Positions 21,150 to 33,072 of a stretch of 64,000 bases of DNA are shown here, in pieces. Numbering within the stretch: the first letter of the stretch is position 1; every line of letters begins with the position of its first letter. The notes under the pieces were generated by a model that was given only the letters and a program-made list of their open reading frames with translations, searched no databases and had not been told where the DNA came from. This DNA is from Magicicada septendecula (taxonomy: Eukaryota; Arthropoda; Insecta; Hemiptera; Cicadidae). Position numbers and translations under genes: made by a program. Location: the NCBI GenBank assembly GCA_034769895.1, contig CM068370.1, positions 39,823,844 through 39,887,843 of the forward strand, read 5' to 3'.

Positions 21150-24121
21150 TCACAAACCTCCAAGAAAGTGGGCCCTTTTGATTTGCTCGTATAGTTCTGT
21201 TTTGCTTGGAGGGATGTTGGTGGAGCTAAATGACCTAGCGAATTTTAGTACTAGTTCATTGCTTTTTTTGGGCTTATACGCTTTACAGAAAAGTTCGTAC
21301 CTTGCTTCATTGACGGTTTTGCATCCCCGTACCCCATACATCCTGCATGTGAATTCCTCAATCACCGTGAATGTTTCGTGATTCACAACATTATCGGCAA
21401 GATTGATGAACGCCTTCATGAAACGAGAATCACTTGACAATACCTTGAAAGGTTGTATTTTACCTCTCCTGAAAAAGGCAGGGGTGTGGTCGCTTCCAGT
21501 GAACATGTGAAAGGTTGTCAAGGCCCTTGATAAGTCATTGCCGAGGGTATTATACAACGCAGTGACATTTAAAAGTCTTTTGGAACCGGAAGTGATGTTC
21601 CCGAGTTGAAGGTAAACGTTCTTGACGTTCACCAGCAGTTTACACATATTGGAAAGGAGGACAACCATAACGTCCATGTCTGAGGATCGGACCAGCACAT
21701 TTTCATGCTGACGCATTCATGCTAGATAGAAAATTATGCGTGTATCAGCCTCCTCGTGGTCGCATTCGAGTTCAGTCTCTTCTTTCCTCGTTATTGTCTC
21801 GTCCACATTTTGGAACGAGAAACACTGTGTCCCGCATGTTATATACAACGAGCGAGTTTCCTCCAAGAATGGTGCCATTTCTTTGGGCTCCAAGTAATTG
21901 ACCAAAAACTTGACGAACGATTCTTTGAAAAAAGGATTAGATAGGGCCTTCATAAAATCAGCTGGCCTTTGTTGGTTAGGCCCCAATATTTGGTAAGCAA
22001 CTGGAACACTACCTCGGTGCTGCCTCTCCGCATCCTTCAATGATGGGTTTACATATCTGTCAAAAATGAGATGCACCACCATAGCAGGCTGGTGACTTAA
22101 CGTAGTCATCAACTTCCGTGCAATCTGTCCAAATGTTTTTGGTAAGTCAACGGGTAAGCGGATAAAAAAAATCCATCCAAGAGTACCGCATCAAAGTTTT
22201 GTGGTTCAGGTTATTTGGAATCTAATTTACCTTCAAGATGCCTGCTAAGGGTAGACTTTTGACTTTTTATGAAACTACCATCAGGGTGACATAATGTTGA
22301 TGGAACTGGCGTCAATGGGAAGGTCAACACGTATGCAAGGTCAATCTTTTTTGAGAGAGAGAGCGCCAACATTCTCGCAAACAGGTCTTTATCCATTTTC
22401 AAAGAAATACACTTTCCTTCTATTTTCTTAACGATTTGTTTGTTTTCATTGGCAAAAGTACAGACCTTGTTTTGCTTTATTCTCTCTGAAAACCTCTCGG
22501 GTCTGTTACTCGTCTCCAAAAAGAATGTTTCTCTTTGATCATCCCCGATTTTCTCCACATTGAGCAGAAATTCACAAGTTTCTTGACTGGCTGCCCTTCC
22601 TGTCACAACATTGAATAATTTATTTTTGTCTATTTCAGGTGAAAACGGGTTCATGTAGCCTGCAAAATACTCACATTTTTTTTCACAGCATGTAGCCTGC
22701 CTGATTTTTTTCACAGCATTAATGTTCTTGACAATTGTGCTTGGTTGCAAGTCAGTGACTGAATCGTCTGCTTTCTTGACACTGGTTTCCTGCATCACAA
22801 AGGAAATAACCTCAGTTCTGGCGCTGTGGTTTCTGGCCCATCTTTCGCGACATGACAACGAATTGGTAAAGTGTCGATTTCCTCTAAGAGTATGCGATGC
22901 GTCAGCATTGATCGATTGTTCGAGCGCCAAATCCGCCGGGGACCTTGAAAAATTATGAGTTCGTCTTACTGCAAAAGACCCTTCCTCTAAGAACACATTC
23001 TTCACACCAAGGTGCGTCAGTCAATATTAACCATTTGGAATTCGTGGAGAACGGTTCAGCGTGCATAGTTTGGTAAGTTAAAGGAAAAGAATAGATTGTT
23101 GAGTTTGGGGAAAATGTAAGTGTAGAGTTCATAATCAACTGTCCGAATGCTACGTTGGAGGATGAAGTAATAACCCACCAACTTCAGGTACACACAATAA
23201 AACTGAGCAGTTTTCCCGAATTCCCCAGTAAGCGTTCTTTGGAAAAAATGCTCGTACTCCAAGAAAATGTTGTTCAATTCGGGTGAAAGATGAGGCTCTC
23301 TGAAATCGATTCGGTTTTGCGTGAAGGTTTCTAGCTGGCATTTAATGTCCTCTGTGATGTGTTTGCCCGTGTGCTTAAAAAAAAATCAAGGAAGAGACCG
23401 TGGATGGCCACTGAGCAAATTTGGTGCAGGCGTCTACACCTGTTGTAATGGGTGGCTGATATGAAACCTGACAAAGAACCACATGCCAAAAGTTCGTTCT
23501 CGACAAGAATATGTGAAATACCACAATCTTCAATGAATTTCCCAAGCGTTTTGAAATATGCCATGTTGAGGTGAACACCTCCCATTTGAATAAACAGTCG
23601 ATTAAATTGATCACCCTCTTCAGATTGAATAGCGTAGGCCATTTAGCGATGGCCAGATCGTAGGTCACACAAATAAACCTCTGACCACAGTCGTCTGCGA
23701 TTGTCAATGAACGCTTCATTGTCTCGTAAACGGCATCATATGACGTTGGCGATTTATTTATGGTTGGCAAGTAATGAATTTTTTGAAGCGGAGTTGAATC
23801 CATAAGAATTTTTGAATTGAAACCAACCCACATAGTGGTATCTTTCACCCCAACGGTAACTGACAGCAACCAAGCAAAATCGAGCATTCTGGCAGATAGC
23901 AAATTAGCAGGGTTTGAAACACGTGGTTGACCGTTAACATTGAAGTTCGGGAGAAGGCGAGGTTTTTTGTGGTAAAAAGGAAGAGTGCTATCAGGCAATT
24001 CGATGGTCCATTTTCTCTTTCTAGTACCACTAGAATTCGAATCAGTTGAAGTTCGTGGAAGCTGAGTTACATTGCTCACTAACTCCGCATTCTGCCAGCA
24101 GATACCTTGAGTTTCGTGCAA
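21150..24121 (-). pseudogene. Transposon-encoded protein of an uncharacterised arthropod family
   Basis: Read leftward from 24121, the frames give in order: PRVSNPANLLSARMLDFAWL; YLPTINKSPTSYDAVYETMK; DDCGQRFICVTYDLAIAK; GGVHLNMAYFKTLGKFIEDC; SGFISATHYNRCRRLH; FFQRTLTGEFGKTAQFYCVY; RRTHNFSRSPADLALEQSIN; KKIDLAYVLTFPLTPVPSTL; VNPSLKDAERQHRGSVPVAY; ECDHEEADTRI; RSSDMDVMVVLL; and FTGSDHTPAFFRRGKIQPF, ending SKTELYEQIKRAHFLGGL. This order matches a high-copy family seen across arthropods and other invertebrates and normally annotated only as uncharacterised. The acidic words EADTR, SDMD and TGSD resemble the metal-binding residues of PIN/FEN-type nucleases; that function is inference. Frameshifts near 23640, 23330 and 23010 and a stop at 21717-21719 break the gene. 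Confidence 0.8.
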
Positions 24122-24738
24122 AGTATTTCCACCGATAATGTTTCTACATATCGATCGAAGTTATCCCGTATCGTTTGAACCCGTCAGTTTTGAAATAGCA
24201 ACATGATTTGAACGTCAGTTGGTTTTATTCTAACTCCTTGACCGAAATGTGAAAAATTGTCGGAATTTCCAGGCATTTATCGCTCAGTTAATTTCCTTCA
24301 ACTGAAATTTAAATTACCGTCAGTTGAGAATTTGCAACTGCTTACGCAGTCAGTCATCCTAGAATAGCGTTTGGGGTAGTGTGCTGGTAATTTTAATGAA
24401 AATTCCGACCATTTATCTCTCGGTTAAATTAGATGCAAAATTTAACCTAATTTGAACCCGTCAGTTTTAAAATTGCAACGAGCTAGACCGTCAGTCGTCC
24501 TGAATCCTCAACCAGTGATCAAAGCCCAACATTTTGACAAAAAAATTGCCCATTTATCTCTTGGTTAAATTAACTGCCAAATTTTGGCAATTTCAATTCA
24601 AATTTTCGAAAGTAAAGCAACCAGTGAGGAGTAGCTGACGGTCATTTCACGTTTCATGGCAGTAAGTACATTCGATCTAGAGGGTTTCTAGCGTTACATC
24701 TTCCGGTTAAATGATCACGTTGCTGGCTCTCTATCTAT

Positions 24739-27694
24739 AAGTAAACAGAGATAAATGATGGAGTATTGAAATGTATTTATAACAATATTAAAAATTAACA
24801 ATATTGAAATGATGGAGTATAACAATGTTCAGACAGTATTGTTAGAACAAAGCAAAATGAGGTTTTTTATAGCACTAGTACTAATTGAATTTGAACATAA
24901 GAAAAACTAGAAATGACTAGTGTATACATCACAGTGCAACAATTTTAACCAAGTCAGTCTTTTTCTCCTCCTCCTCCTCCTCCTCCTCCTCCATCCCTCT
25001 CCCCTCCCCCCCCAAGAAAACACTACAAATATTTCAGTTTGAATTAAATAATAACTTCCGTCTCAAGTTGGTAATTATTATTATACTGTATTCTACAGAA
25101 TGTTTTATTTATAATAACTAAAATATGTTTTAGAGTGATATTGTTTATAGCATGCCTTCAAAAGTGTGTGTAAAAATATTAAAATATATCCTTATAAAAA
25201 CACTTTAAACTATTTTGTGTGCAGTGCAAGTGTGTATGTTGTTTGCTGGAATGAATACTGTTACACTGTTTGTTGTGTATTAGTGTACACCAAATATTAA
25301 GGACACCTTCAACTGTTACTGATGAATAAATGCGATTGTAAACTTGTTTTGAAGTCACTGTCCTAATCCAGACATAAGTTTAGATTATACTTTGGGAGAC
25401 TGTAATTCTAATCCACCTGCATCAAGATTTATTTATTTATATTTCCAGTCAAAAGATGTCATGTACAGAAATCTCATAGTAAAGTTGAAGAAAAAGAAAT
25501 TTTTGTTAAGGTATTGTTCATTTTAAAAGGTGATTATCATTTGTCTCTGGTACTGTAATATATAAAATTCTGTTCTAATAAAAGGCTTAATGAACACACA
25601 ACTGAAACGAACACATTTTAAAAATATTTGTCTCTAGCTAGTTGATTGATCCTCACCAAACCTTTTACCTTGTCTATTAATGTACTGTCACTACTTACTT
25701 GTTGCATAAGATTTTTTGTTTTTCAATATGTTTTCTTTTTGTGCGTGTTAAACGTATGATAATCTTTATCTGACCTTATACATGTGGCATATAATATAAT
25801 TCTATTTTGATACGTTGTGATGGTTTGCAGAATGTTAGTCTTAGCAAGACTCGCCTCCAAATATAGTTCATGTGTAATTTATTTGTTAAACAGTTATTTA
25901 AGTAAATCTAGCTATGCTTAGTAAAGAGTATCATAACATTGGGCTCCTCAAATTGTGGTGATCTTGTATTTAGTAATTTCAACAACTACAGTCTTATTTT
26001 TTAAGGTCGTGTGGTATGCCTCTTGTTTGTGAAATATACTTAAATCCAATTTAACTGACTACTGTTATTGCCAATACCACTGGTGTTCAAAAGGATCAAA
26101 AATACAAGTGGAGTTTTTTAAGAAGACATAAAGATTATTCAATAAGTACAAGCATATTTATTTAAATAATATTGTTTATATTTTAATATACAATATGTGT
26201 GTATGACATATGGTAGTAATTCTTTTTTAACAGATTTATACACAGCATTAGCGTATATATGTTAGAAATGTTGGAAAATCAATAATATCTTGTAATCGTT
26301 TCAGTAATGAGTATTTTTAATGTGTTATTGTGTTATTACAATTTATTTTAATGGGATTGATTTCTGCCACTTTAAAGACGCGCGTGCGCGCGTTTGTGTG
26401 TGTGCTTTAATATATTTTCAGAATCCTAAGTTGGTATCCTGGTCATCAATTTAAAATAGTTTAATGCTAACGGTTTTAATATACATTATCTAAATCAGTC
26501 GTCAAACGACAGAAAGTAAGTCTACAGAAAAATGCACTGTTGAAGAATGACATTCAAGTCACAAAACTTGCGGTTTAAAAAAATGTAAATTCATTTTTTT
26601 TTTTTTTTTTTTAGAGTAGTGATTTGTTCAGACCTGGCTTCATCATTATTACTCAGGAGCACATGGCAGAACATAGAATGAAAGCATCTTAGTTCTCCAG
26701 TCAGAAAAAAATTTAACATCAAACACGGTGAAGTGATGCTAAACATAAAATTTTCTGTGATGTGCTTTAGAAGGAAAGTTTTCTGTCAACAGCCACTGCT
26801 AGAGAGAGACGTGCTTGAAAATAAAAGCTTAGCCTGCTGTATTGGAAAAAGTGTGTTTTACATGGAAACAATTGTGTCTTCATAACAGTTCCAACTATTG
26901 AAAATTAGGCTAGAATATTATAGTGGACATTTTATAGGCCTGTTAGACACTGAATAATTTGGGAAAATTTAAAAATTGAGTAAATTATATTAATTGAATA
27001 AATCGTATTTAAACAAAAGTCAGTTGTCTCTTTACTTATTGAACGTCACTTGTATTATAACACAGGCATCTTTCTTACAGCCTAAACAAATACTCTAATA
27101 TATTAAAATTACTGCTTGCTGGGCTGTAAGCGCGTGGTCCAAATTTGTTCATTGCATATGTTTCAGCCATCTTAATCTTATAATTTATACTCTTATAAAT
27201 TTTGTAGTAATGCTGCAGTGTGTTTTATTTATTATAACTTTTTTTATTTTAATAACTTGCGTTTACAGTTACTGGATGTGTATATTTTAATTCTTGGCTG
27301 TATTAGTGACATACTGTGATTACTAAATAGCATGTTGGCATTTCTCCCAACAGCAATCTCTACCGATATAGTGTACGTACGTGTTCAGTTATAGGCATCA
27401 TTAGTTTGGAAGTTGCTGCTCTGAAACTGATTCCGTACATTCTGTATATAAGTTTCAAGACTAATATTCTAAATTGGTGAGTGTAAAATTAGACTTGTGC
27501 TTAATTCTACAAGTTGAAGCTAGATAGCAGGATGGTCACTATGAGCACTTCACTTGTTGATACACTTTAGCACTGTTTAGTGTTTTCAAAAATGTTGGAC
27601 TGAATTCTTTTAAGTAAAAAAATAAAAACTTATATGGCATATGGTATAACTAAAGATATTTACAATAAAAAGTAAATATCTAAAAATGCGAAAA
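24739..27694. other. 3 kb of AT-rich DNA without a gene
   Basis: This is non-coding on both strands. A (CCT)n tract at 24967-24992 runs into C-rich sequence to 25013. A (CG)/(TG) tract lies near 26379-26404 and a T run at 26596-26612. Several AATAAA words occur on the plus strand; it could be a long untranslated region or intron, but nothing proves this. Confidence 0.4.
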
Positions 27695-28255
27695 TAAGGC
27701 ATTACAGTACAGTAGTGAACCCAGAATGCCTATATGCAAGTGAATGTCTAGCACTGAATTATAATTTAGACAAACTAGAAATATTGGAAAGACGAATTAT
27801 TAGGAAAATATTAGGCCCACGAAAAACTTCCTGAATGTGGGAAATTAAGAAGTAATGATAAAATATATCAACGTATAGAAAATATAACAGAAGCAATGAG
27901 AAAAGAAGACTATTATTTTTTGGATATTTATATAGAATGGACAACAATAGGTTAACAAAGCAGATCTTCAGATATCTGTGGGGGAAGAAGTCAACATCAA
28001 GTTGGATTAAAGAAGTGTAAAAGGATTTAGAAAAAAATAATATACACTGAGAAGAAGCAATTGAAAGAGAAGGCTTTCGGGCAAAAGTGTTAAAATGGAA
28101 GGAGTCCAGGGTAGGAGAGAGAAAAACAGGTTCAAAGTGGACTGAATACAGGAAGAAGAGACACAGTGAAAAGATGAAAGAATATTGGAGAAAAAGAAAA
28201 GAATAAAGAATTGAAATTGGCATGTGGTCCTTAGATGGCCGATACAAAAAAAAAA
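27695..28255 (+). mobile_element. 5'-truncated LINE, copy 1
   Basis: The frame reads NPECLYASECLALNYNLDKL then RRIIRKILGPRKTS, followed by frameshifts and RRLLFFGYLYRMDNNRLTKQ near 27905, then KKRHSEKMKEYWRKRKE and an A tail at 28245-28254. RLLFFGxxYRM is the C-terminal WFGH-type motif of endonuclease/RT LINEs. It is about 90% identical to 48360-48856 but starts further upstream. The reverse strand happens to be open for 162 codons; that frame is an artefact. Confidence 0.8.
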
Positions 28256-29150
28256 CTCATATGAACTTTGGAAGACTAGAAATGCTTAGAATTGAGAATT
28301 GGCATGTTCATGAAGATAGCAGAATGTGAAACAGGGTATTAGTGAAAGAGGGAACATAATAAAGAAAAAATAGAGAGGACTAAACATTAAACTTATTTAG
28401 GAACAGCATTTTCATAGTTTTGTAGTATCTGGTCTATGACAATTGATACAAAAAAACAACATACTTTTCGTCAGGATGCTTACTTATCAACAGTGACTGA
28501 TTTACCATTAGGCTGTAGCCTAAAGCGCAAGTTTTTAGGGGGCGCAAAAATTTAAGAGAACAAAAAAAATAAACTCATGTTGCATTGTAGGTCTATAAAT
28601 TTGTTCATCATGCCACTGCCAAAATCACATTATTTCAAGTGCAAAATCCCTACCCAAATAAACACATTTCACTACCACTCTTAATCTTGGCGAAAGTGTG
28701 CAGCCATAACAATTGAGGAAATATTATTTCCCAGCTGGCGTTCGTATGGGCAAGCTGGCCAGGAAATAAAATTCACTTCTACACCACTCAGAACGAGCAT
28801 CAGTATAGGCTGCTCATCTTCTTCTGAATTCGATCGTCTAGATACTAGTATACTTTATTGCTACTTAACCTTTACACAAAGTAAATCAAAATACTAAGAA
28901 CAAACGTTTTTTTAAATAATTTTCGTGTCCATTACTAATTGTTGCAAAATTAACTCACAATTATATTATTAATGAGATGTGAAATTGATTCAAAACATTT
29001 ACATATTTTCATATTAAGGCCTCTTCTCTCTTGGATAGACATCATAGAACTGACTTTGGATAAGCATTTTGATTTACTTTGTATAAAGATCAAGTACCAG
29101 TAAGAACTAAAATATATTTATTTTCGTGTAAAACTCTCTGCTGGTAATAC
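28256..29150. other. Unassigned DNA, possible hAT end at 28491
   Basis: CAGTGACTGATTTACCATTA at 28491-28510, followed by TTTTTAGGGGGCGCAAAAAT, looks like a hAT terminus, but no matching right end was found before 29150. No gene is seen. Confidence 0.3.
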
Positions 29151-29438
29151 AAATAGTACATCGATTATCCAAACCTCTCGGAACCAGGGCCCATTCAGAT
29201 AATTTATATTTTGGATAATAGATCGTAAATTGAAAACATTATTTCCCTTTACAAAAACAAAGGTTTTTATTACAAACTAATTTCAACATACTGTTATATT
29301 ATTACAGCAACCTGTATACTGTACTGTAATGTATTACTAAGGCTAAGAATCATTGAATTAAAACTGAGTGTAGTTAATAAAAACCAAAAGTTAAGTTAAA
29401 CAAAATTAGAGTTTAATGACAAACACTGTACTGTAAAA

Positions 29439-29657
29439 TTAATTAAAAATTAAAAAACAAAACAAAACATACAGTACCATGGATTTACACTTGTTTAAAG
29501 AATTGTCTGTCACTGTCTGCTTCAAAGCGATACCCCGTTGCCTCGCTGCTAAAGACTGAAGTCGTTTAAGATTTATAATCTGAGTACAGTCTATCTTGTC
29601 TTCTGTTTTGGCCCTCTTTAGAACAGTCTCAAGTGCATCAAAAGCTTTTGCTGCCAT
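29439..29657 (-). pseudogene. pogo-like transposase, C-terminal scrap
   Basis: The 72-codon frame begins MAAKAFDALETVLKRAKTED and continues with INLKRLQSLAARQRGIAL before ending in low-complexity sequence. Helical, charged C-termini of this kind occur in Tigger/jerky-type transposases. The identification rests mainly on the pogo-like ends around it. The catalytic domain is missing. Confidence 0.45.
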
Positions 29658-29690
29658 TGGTGGTTTTGTATTAGTAGAACTCTTGCCGTC

Positions 29691-30060
29691 TTCATAGGCT
29701 ATAAGGCTGTATAGCTACAGCATTTATTTTTTACTGTACAGTCCTATAATAATTTATAGTATACATTTTTTTATGTTCAATAAATATCCAATATGCTCAC
29801 ACGTCTCCAATACATTACTGTAAAGTACAGTACATAATTGTACTTTTTATTGAGTTTGGATAATGTATACAGCCTTATAGTCTTCATAGGCTATAAGGCT
29901 GTATAGCTACAGCATTTATTTTTTACTGTACAGTCCTATAATAATTTATAGTATACATTTTTTTATGTTCAATAAATATCCAATATGCTCACACGTCTCC
30001 AATACATTACTGTAAAGTACAGTACATAATTGTACTTTTTATTGAGTTTGGATAATGTAT
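29691..30060 (+). repeat. 192-bp tandem duplication
   Basis: TTCATAGGCTATAAGGCTGT starts at 29691 and again at 29883, and the two units are nearly identical through GAGTTTGGATAATGTAT. The first unit joins the second at ACAGCCTTATAGTC. Confidence 0.9.
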
Positions 30061-30100
30061 CGTTCAGTTAATGGATGTTCGGATAATCGATGCTCTACTG

Positions 30101-31727
30101 TGTTATGATGCTTTCATGATCAACTTTAGATCCTGTGTTGAACTTCAGAGGCATCTCTGTCTGTATCTACTTTTTGGTGTTAGTGATAAACTGTAGGTTA
30201 GTCAATAACAACGAGAAACAATATTTAATAAATAAATGAAAATAAAAGTATGAAAATGTGCAAATAGCAAACTGTATAGAATGCGGTGTAATCCTCCCGG
30301 CCTTGAAATACCAACAGATTGTGTTATGGAGTCATACATGTATATTTAGCATACCGTTAATGTTAACTAGGAAAACTTTTTTATCATTAAGGTCAAGGAT
30401 TGTGTGTATGTCATTTTGGTTGAATAGAACTGCAGTTAACAAAGTTGGTCGTAAACAGTGGTTGATTCCTAAAATTATAGGTGCCGGAACGCATCAATTC
30501 AAAAGTCGTACAGACACAAAGATACTTATATTTTATATTAGCTTACATCAGGTCATTACAAAAGAAGTCTACATTTTAAAGCCTTATAAAATATGTAACA
30601 TACGTATAAGCTTGTATCTAAAAAGGTTAACAAAGTTTACTGATATTTCTATAGAGCTTCATCGTCAGGTCAGCCGCACGACAATCGAAAACATGTCACT
30701 CATGATGGCGTTATCGTCAATCAAACTAAGTGATGGTTTCGGTAGTTCGGACATTTAAAAAAAGTTTCCATAGTTTCATCATTGTGTCGTCATATTGTTT
30801 GTTTCTTGGCCTTTCCTTACTCTTTGTGCCCAGTGCTGTATGATGGCCAGAAATCAGCCCTCTCACATTCACTTGAAGTTATTGCTATTGATTCAATACC
30901 ATATTTCAAGGTAGAAAGACTTTCTGGCCAATCAGTTACCTTTCACGTAGTTTCAATTTTGAAGCAAGTTTTTTTGTTTTATTTTCTCCATAGGTTATTA
31001 GGAAATTTTTTGAACGGCAGTAGTTAAGATAAAGATTAGTGCTGGTGTTTGATTTTGACAAATGTTTAGTTTTGTAATGGGGCTGATGAGGGACACAATT
31101 TACAAACTAATAGTAAATTTTTATAATAATTACGTTTTCCTTTTCATATATTTTTTTGGTAATTTATTTTTGGATCCAAGAGGTTCCGGAACGCCATTCA
31201 GGCGCATTCCCCCTGAAATCAAGCCCTGGTTGTAAATAGTTTTTGGAGTCAGTTTATTCTACATTGTCACTGTTCCGTGTGTTAAATTTTATTATGTGCA
31301 TAATGCAGTTACACTCACATAATCTAAAGTTGAGTAATCTAAAAAAACGCATACAAATGGTTCATTAAATGTTTGTATTCAAATTAAATGGAAAGAGTAT
31401 TGTGAGCAAGTGTTTCAAAACAAAAATTTACTAACAGAATAATGTACCAAATTATAAATAAATATTTTGTCGTTGAAATACCAGCCCATGGTTCACTTCG
31501 ATTACCGTTTATGTTTTGTGTACTTCTCAAGTAACAAGAATCCGTTTTTAAAATATGTATCCTTGCTACACAATTTGTTATAGTTTATATTGAGTTTTAT
31601 TTCTAATACACTGTTGTAGTATGAATAGAGATTAATAAATTGGTATTAAATAGGAGCTACGTGATATCAATGGAAGTGCTTAAATAAAATGTATGTGAAC
31701 AAATAAATCCTATTTATTTTTCAAACA
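30101..31727. other. Unassigned DNA, possible hAT right end near 31228
   Basis: At 31190-31228 the sequence GGAACGCCATTCAGGCGCAT ... CAAGCCCTG resembles a hAT right terminus (reverse complement CAGGGCTTG), and TGCCGGAACGC near 30482 is a related fragment. No left end or TSD was found. A 166-codon frame at 30258-30758 has no recognisable content. Confidence 0.3.
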
Positions 31728-32099
31728 CACTTTTGCAGTGGTGGTTTCAGTGTTTGGAGCTCCGGGCAGCAGAACAAAAAAGGGCTCTATATCATTTATT
31801 TTATAAATTTACCAATACCGTTTATAATATCCACAACAATGCACATACGTAATGACTATGTTTTAAGTTTTAATTTGATATTAAACAAGGTATTTAATGA
31901 AAAACAATAGTAATATTAAAAATAACAGTAGTTTTATATTTTGATTATAATTTGAATACGTACAAAATATTACATGCATAAAAATAAAAATCATGTATAA
32001 AATCATATACCAGAATTGCATACATTAAAATTAGTGTTTAATTATGTTTTTTCAAGACTTTTCTTTTACGAATTCTCCAGTAATGGCATCACAGTTGAG

Positions 32100-32321
32100 T
32101 TAATTTAATAATTCATATTCAGTGTATAGAATTGTCATTGAATTTAATCTTCCTTTATTCATTTTGTTTCTTAGGTAATTTTTATTTCCCTTTAAACAAA
32201 AAAAAGTTCGTTCTGCTGAAGCGTTCGATATGGATAATGTCTGAAATATTCTTAAAAGGATTTCTACAATTAGAAATGTTTGTTTCATGTCTGACTGTAC
32301 CTTATATGCATCAACAGCCAA
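32100..32321 (-). pseudogene. hAT transposase, C-terminal dimerisation domain
   Basis: The frame reads LRIFQTLSISNASAERTFFC then GNKNYLRNKMNKGRLNSMTI and ends YTEYELLN. This is the hATC dimerisation signature (SNASAERxFSxLKxxKxxLRxxMxxxRL). Upstream sequence that should encode the DDE core (32322-33060) has stops in all minus frames. In hAT enzymes this domain assembles the active multimer; here it is a relic that confirms the element's class. Confidence 0.85.
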
Positions 32322-33072
32322 TTATTCATCTTTTCCTTCCTTTAGAGTTACTGTTCAAATTGGTATTTATTTATGTCGTTTTCATAAATTTCCTTCAAAT
32401 TTTTAATACATTCCTTTTTTTCATTTTCTGCCATAGAAAGCATTATAACTTTTTTAAAATTTTTGTTTTAATTTTGTCTTAATTTTTTTTTAAGTCATTT
32501 AAACATTATTTAATTATAAATTAATAATGAGCAGCCAGTTGGGTCCCAAGCAGCCAGGGACCAATACTGATAATTTCATAAGTTTCATGGTACATCTGCC
32601 ACTGATATCTTCAGTATTTAGGTAATTAAAATATTTATTGTAGATACATACTGCTTACCATTACAAATATATCAGCAACATTTAGTGAGGATCTTGTGTA
32701 TTCTTTTATTCCACTGGTTGTAAATAATTGTTCCGATTGCAGTCACTGTCACTGTCACTTTACTTTAATACCACTTACAGATTAACATAATCCGTTGTGT
32801 TAAAATCAGAGATTCAAATTAAATAAACACAACAAGACATGTGTTGGTCAATAATTATATCTCTGTATCACCACATGTACTGTACAGGTCTGTACGTGCA
32901 GATGACAAGGGCGGCGTCGTTGTTTGGCACATAACACTGGAACACTGTGATTCTGCATGCAAAATGTGTGTGGAAGACTCGATAAAAATTCAGATTTGTT
33001 CAATTAAAAAATTATTATGCAAATCAAATATAGAAAAATATTTTAAAATCTTGACTTTGAATTATGTGGACC

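Larger units (their letters stand above)
20031..24738 (-). mobile_element. 4.7-kb transposon with ~570-bp TIRs
   Basis: The left end begins ATAGATAGAGAGCCAGCAAC at 20031, and its reverse complement ends at 24738. The arms match for roughly 570 bp (20031-20600 and 24165-24738). The left arm contains a tandem duplication: the anchor TTCAAATTTGGTTAAATTTT occurs at 20313, 20592 and 20871 (279-bp period), while the right arm has one copy. Between the arms a single decayed minus-strand gene fills about 3 kb. No target-site duplication could be defined. The superfamily is not recognised; the encoded protein shows none of the usual DDE transposase motifs that I can identify. Confidence 0.85.
29151..30100 (-). 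mobile_element. pogo/Tigger-like element remnant
   Basis: The right end TTCGGATAATCGATGCTCTA(CTG) and the degenerate left end AAATAGTACATCGATTATCC are inverted copies. The element includes the last part of a transposase gene on the minus strand and a 192-bp tandem duplication of the subterminal region. A deleted relative with intact ends and TA duplications is at 49609-50063, in the opposite orientation. Left-end decay means this copy is inactive. Confidence 0.7.

Noticed and set aside
27759..28247. 162-codon hydrophobic minus-strand frame
   Set aside because: It is antisense to a LINE 3' end whose plus-strand motifs (RRLLFFGYLYRM) are recognisable.
30258..30758. 166-codon plus-strand frame
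   Set aside because: No motif, no conserved composition and no splice or promoter context; chance length is plausible in 64 kb.
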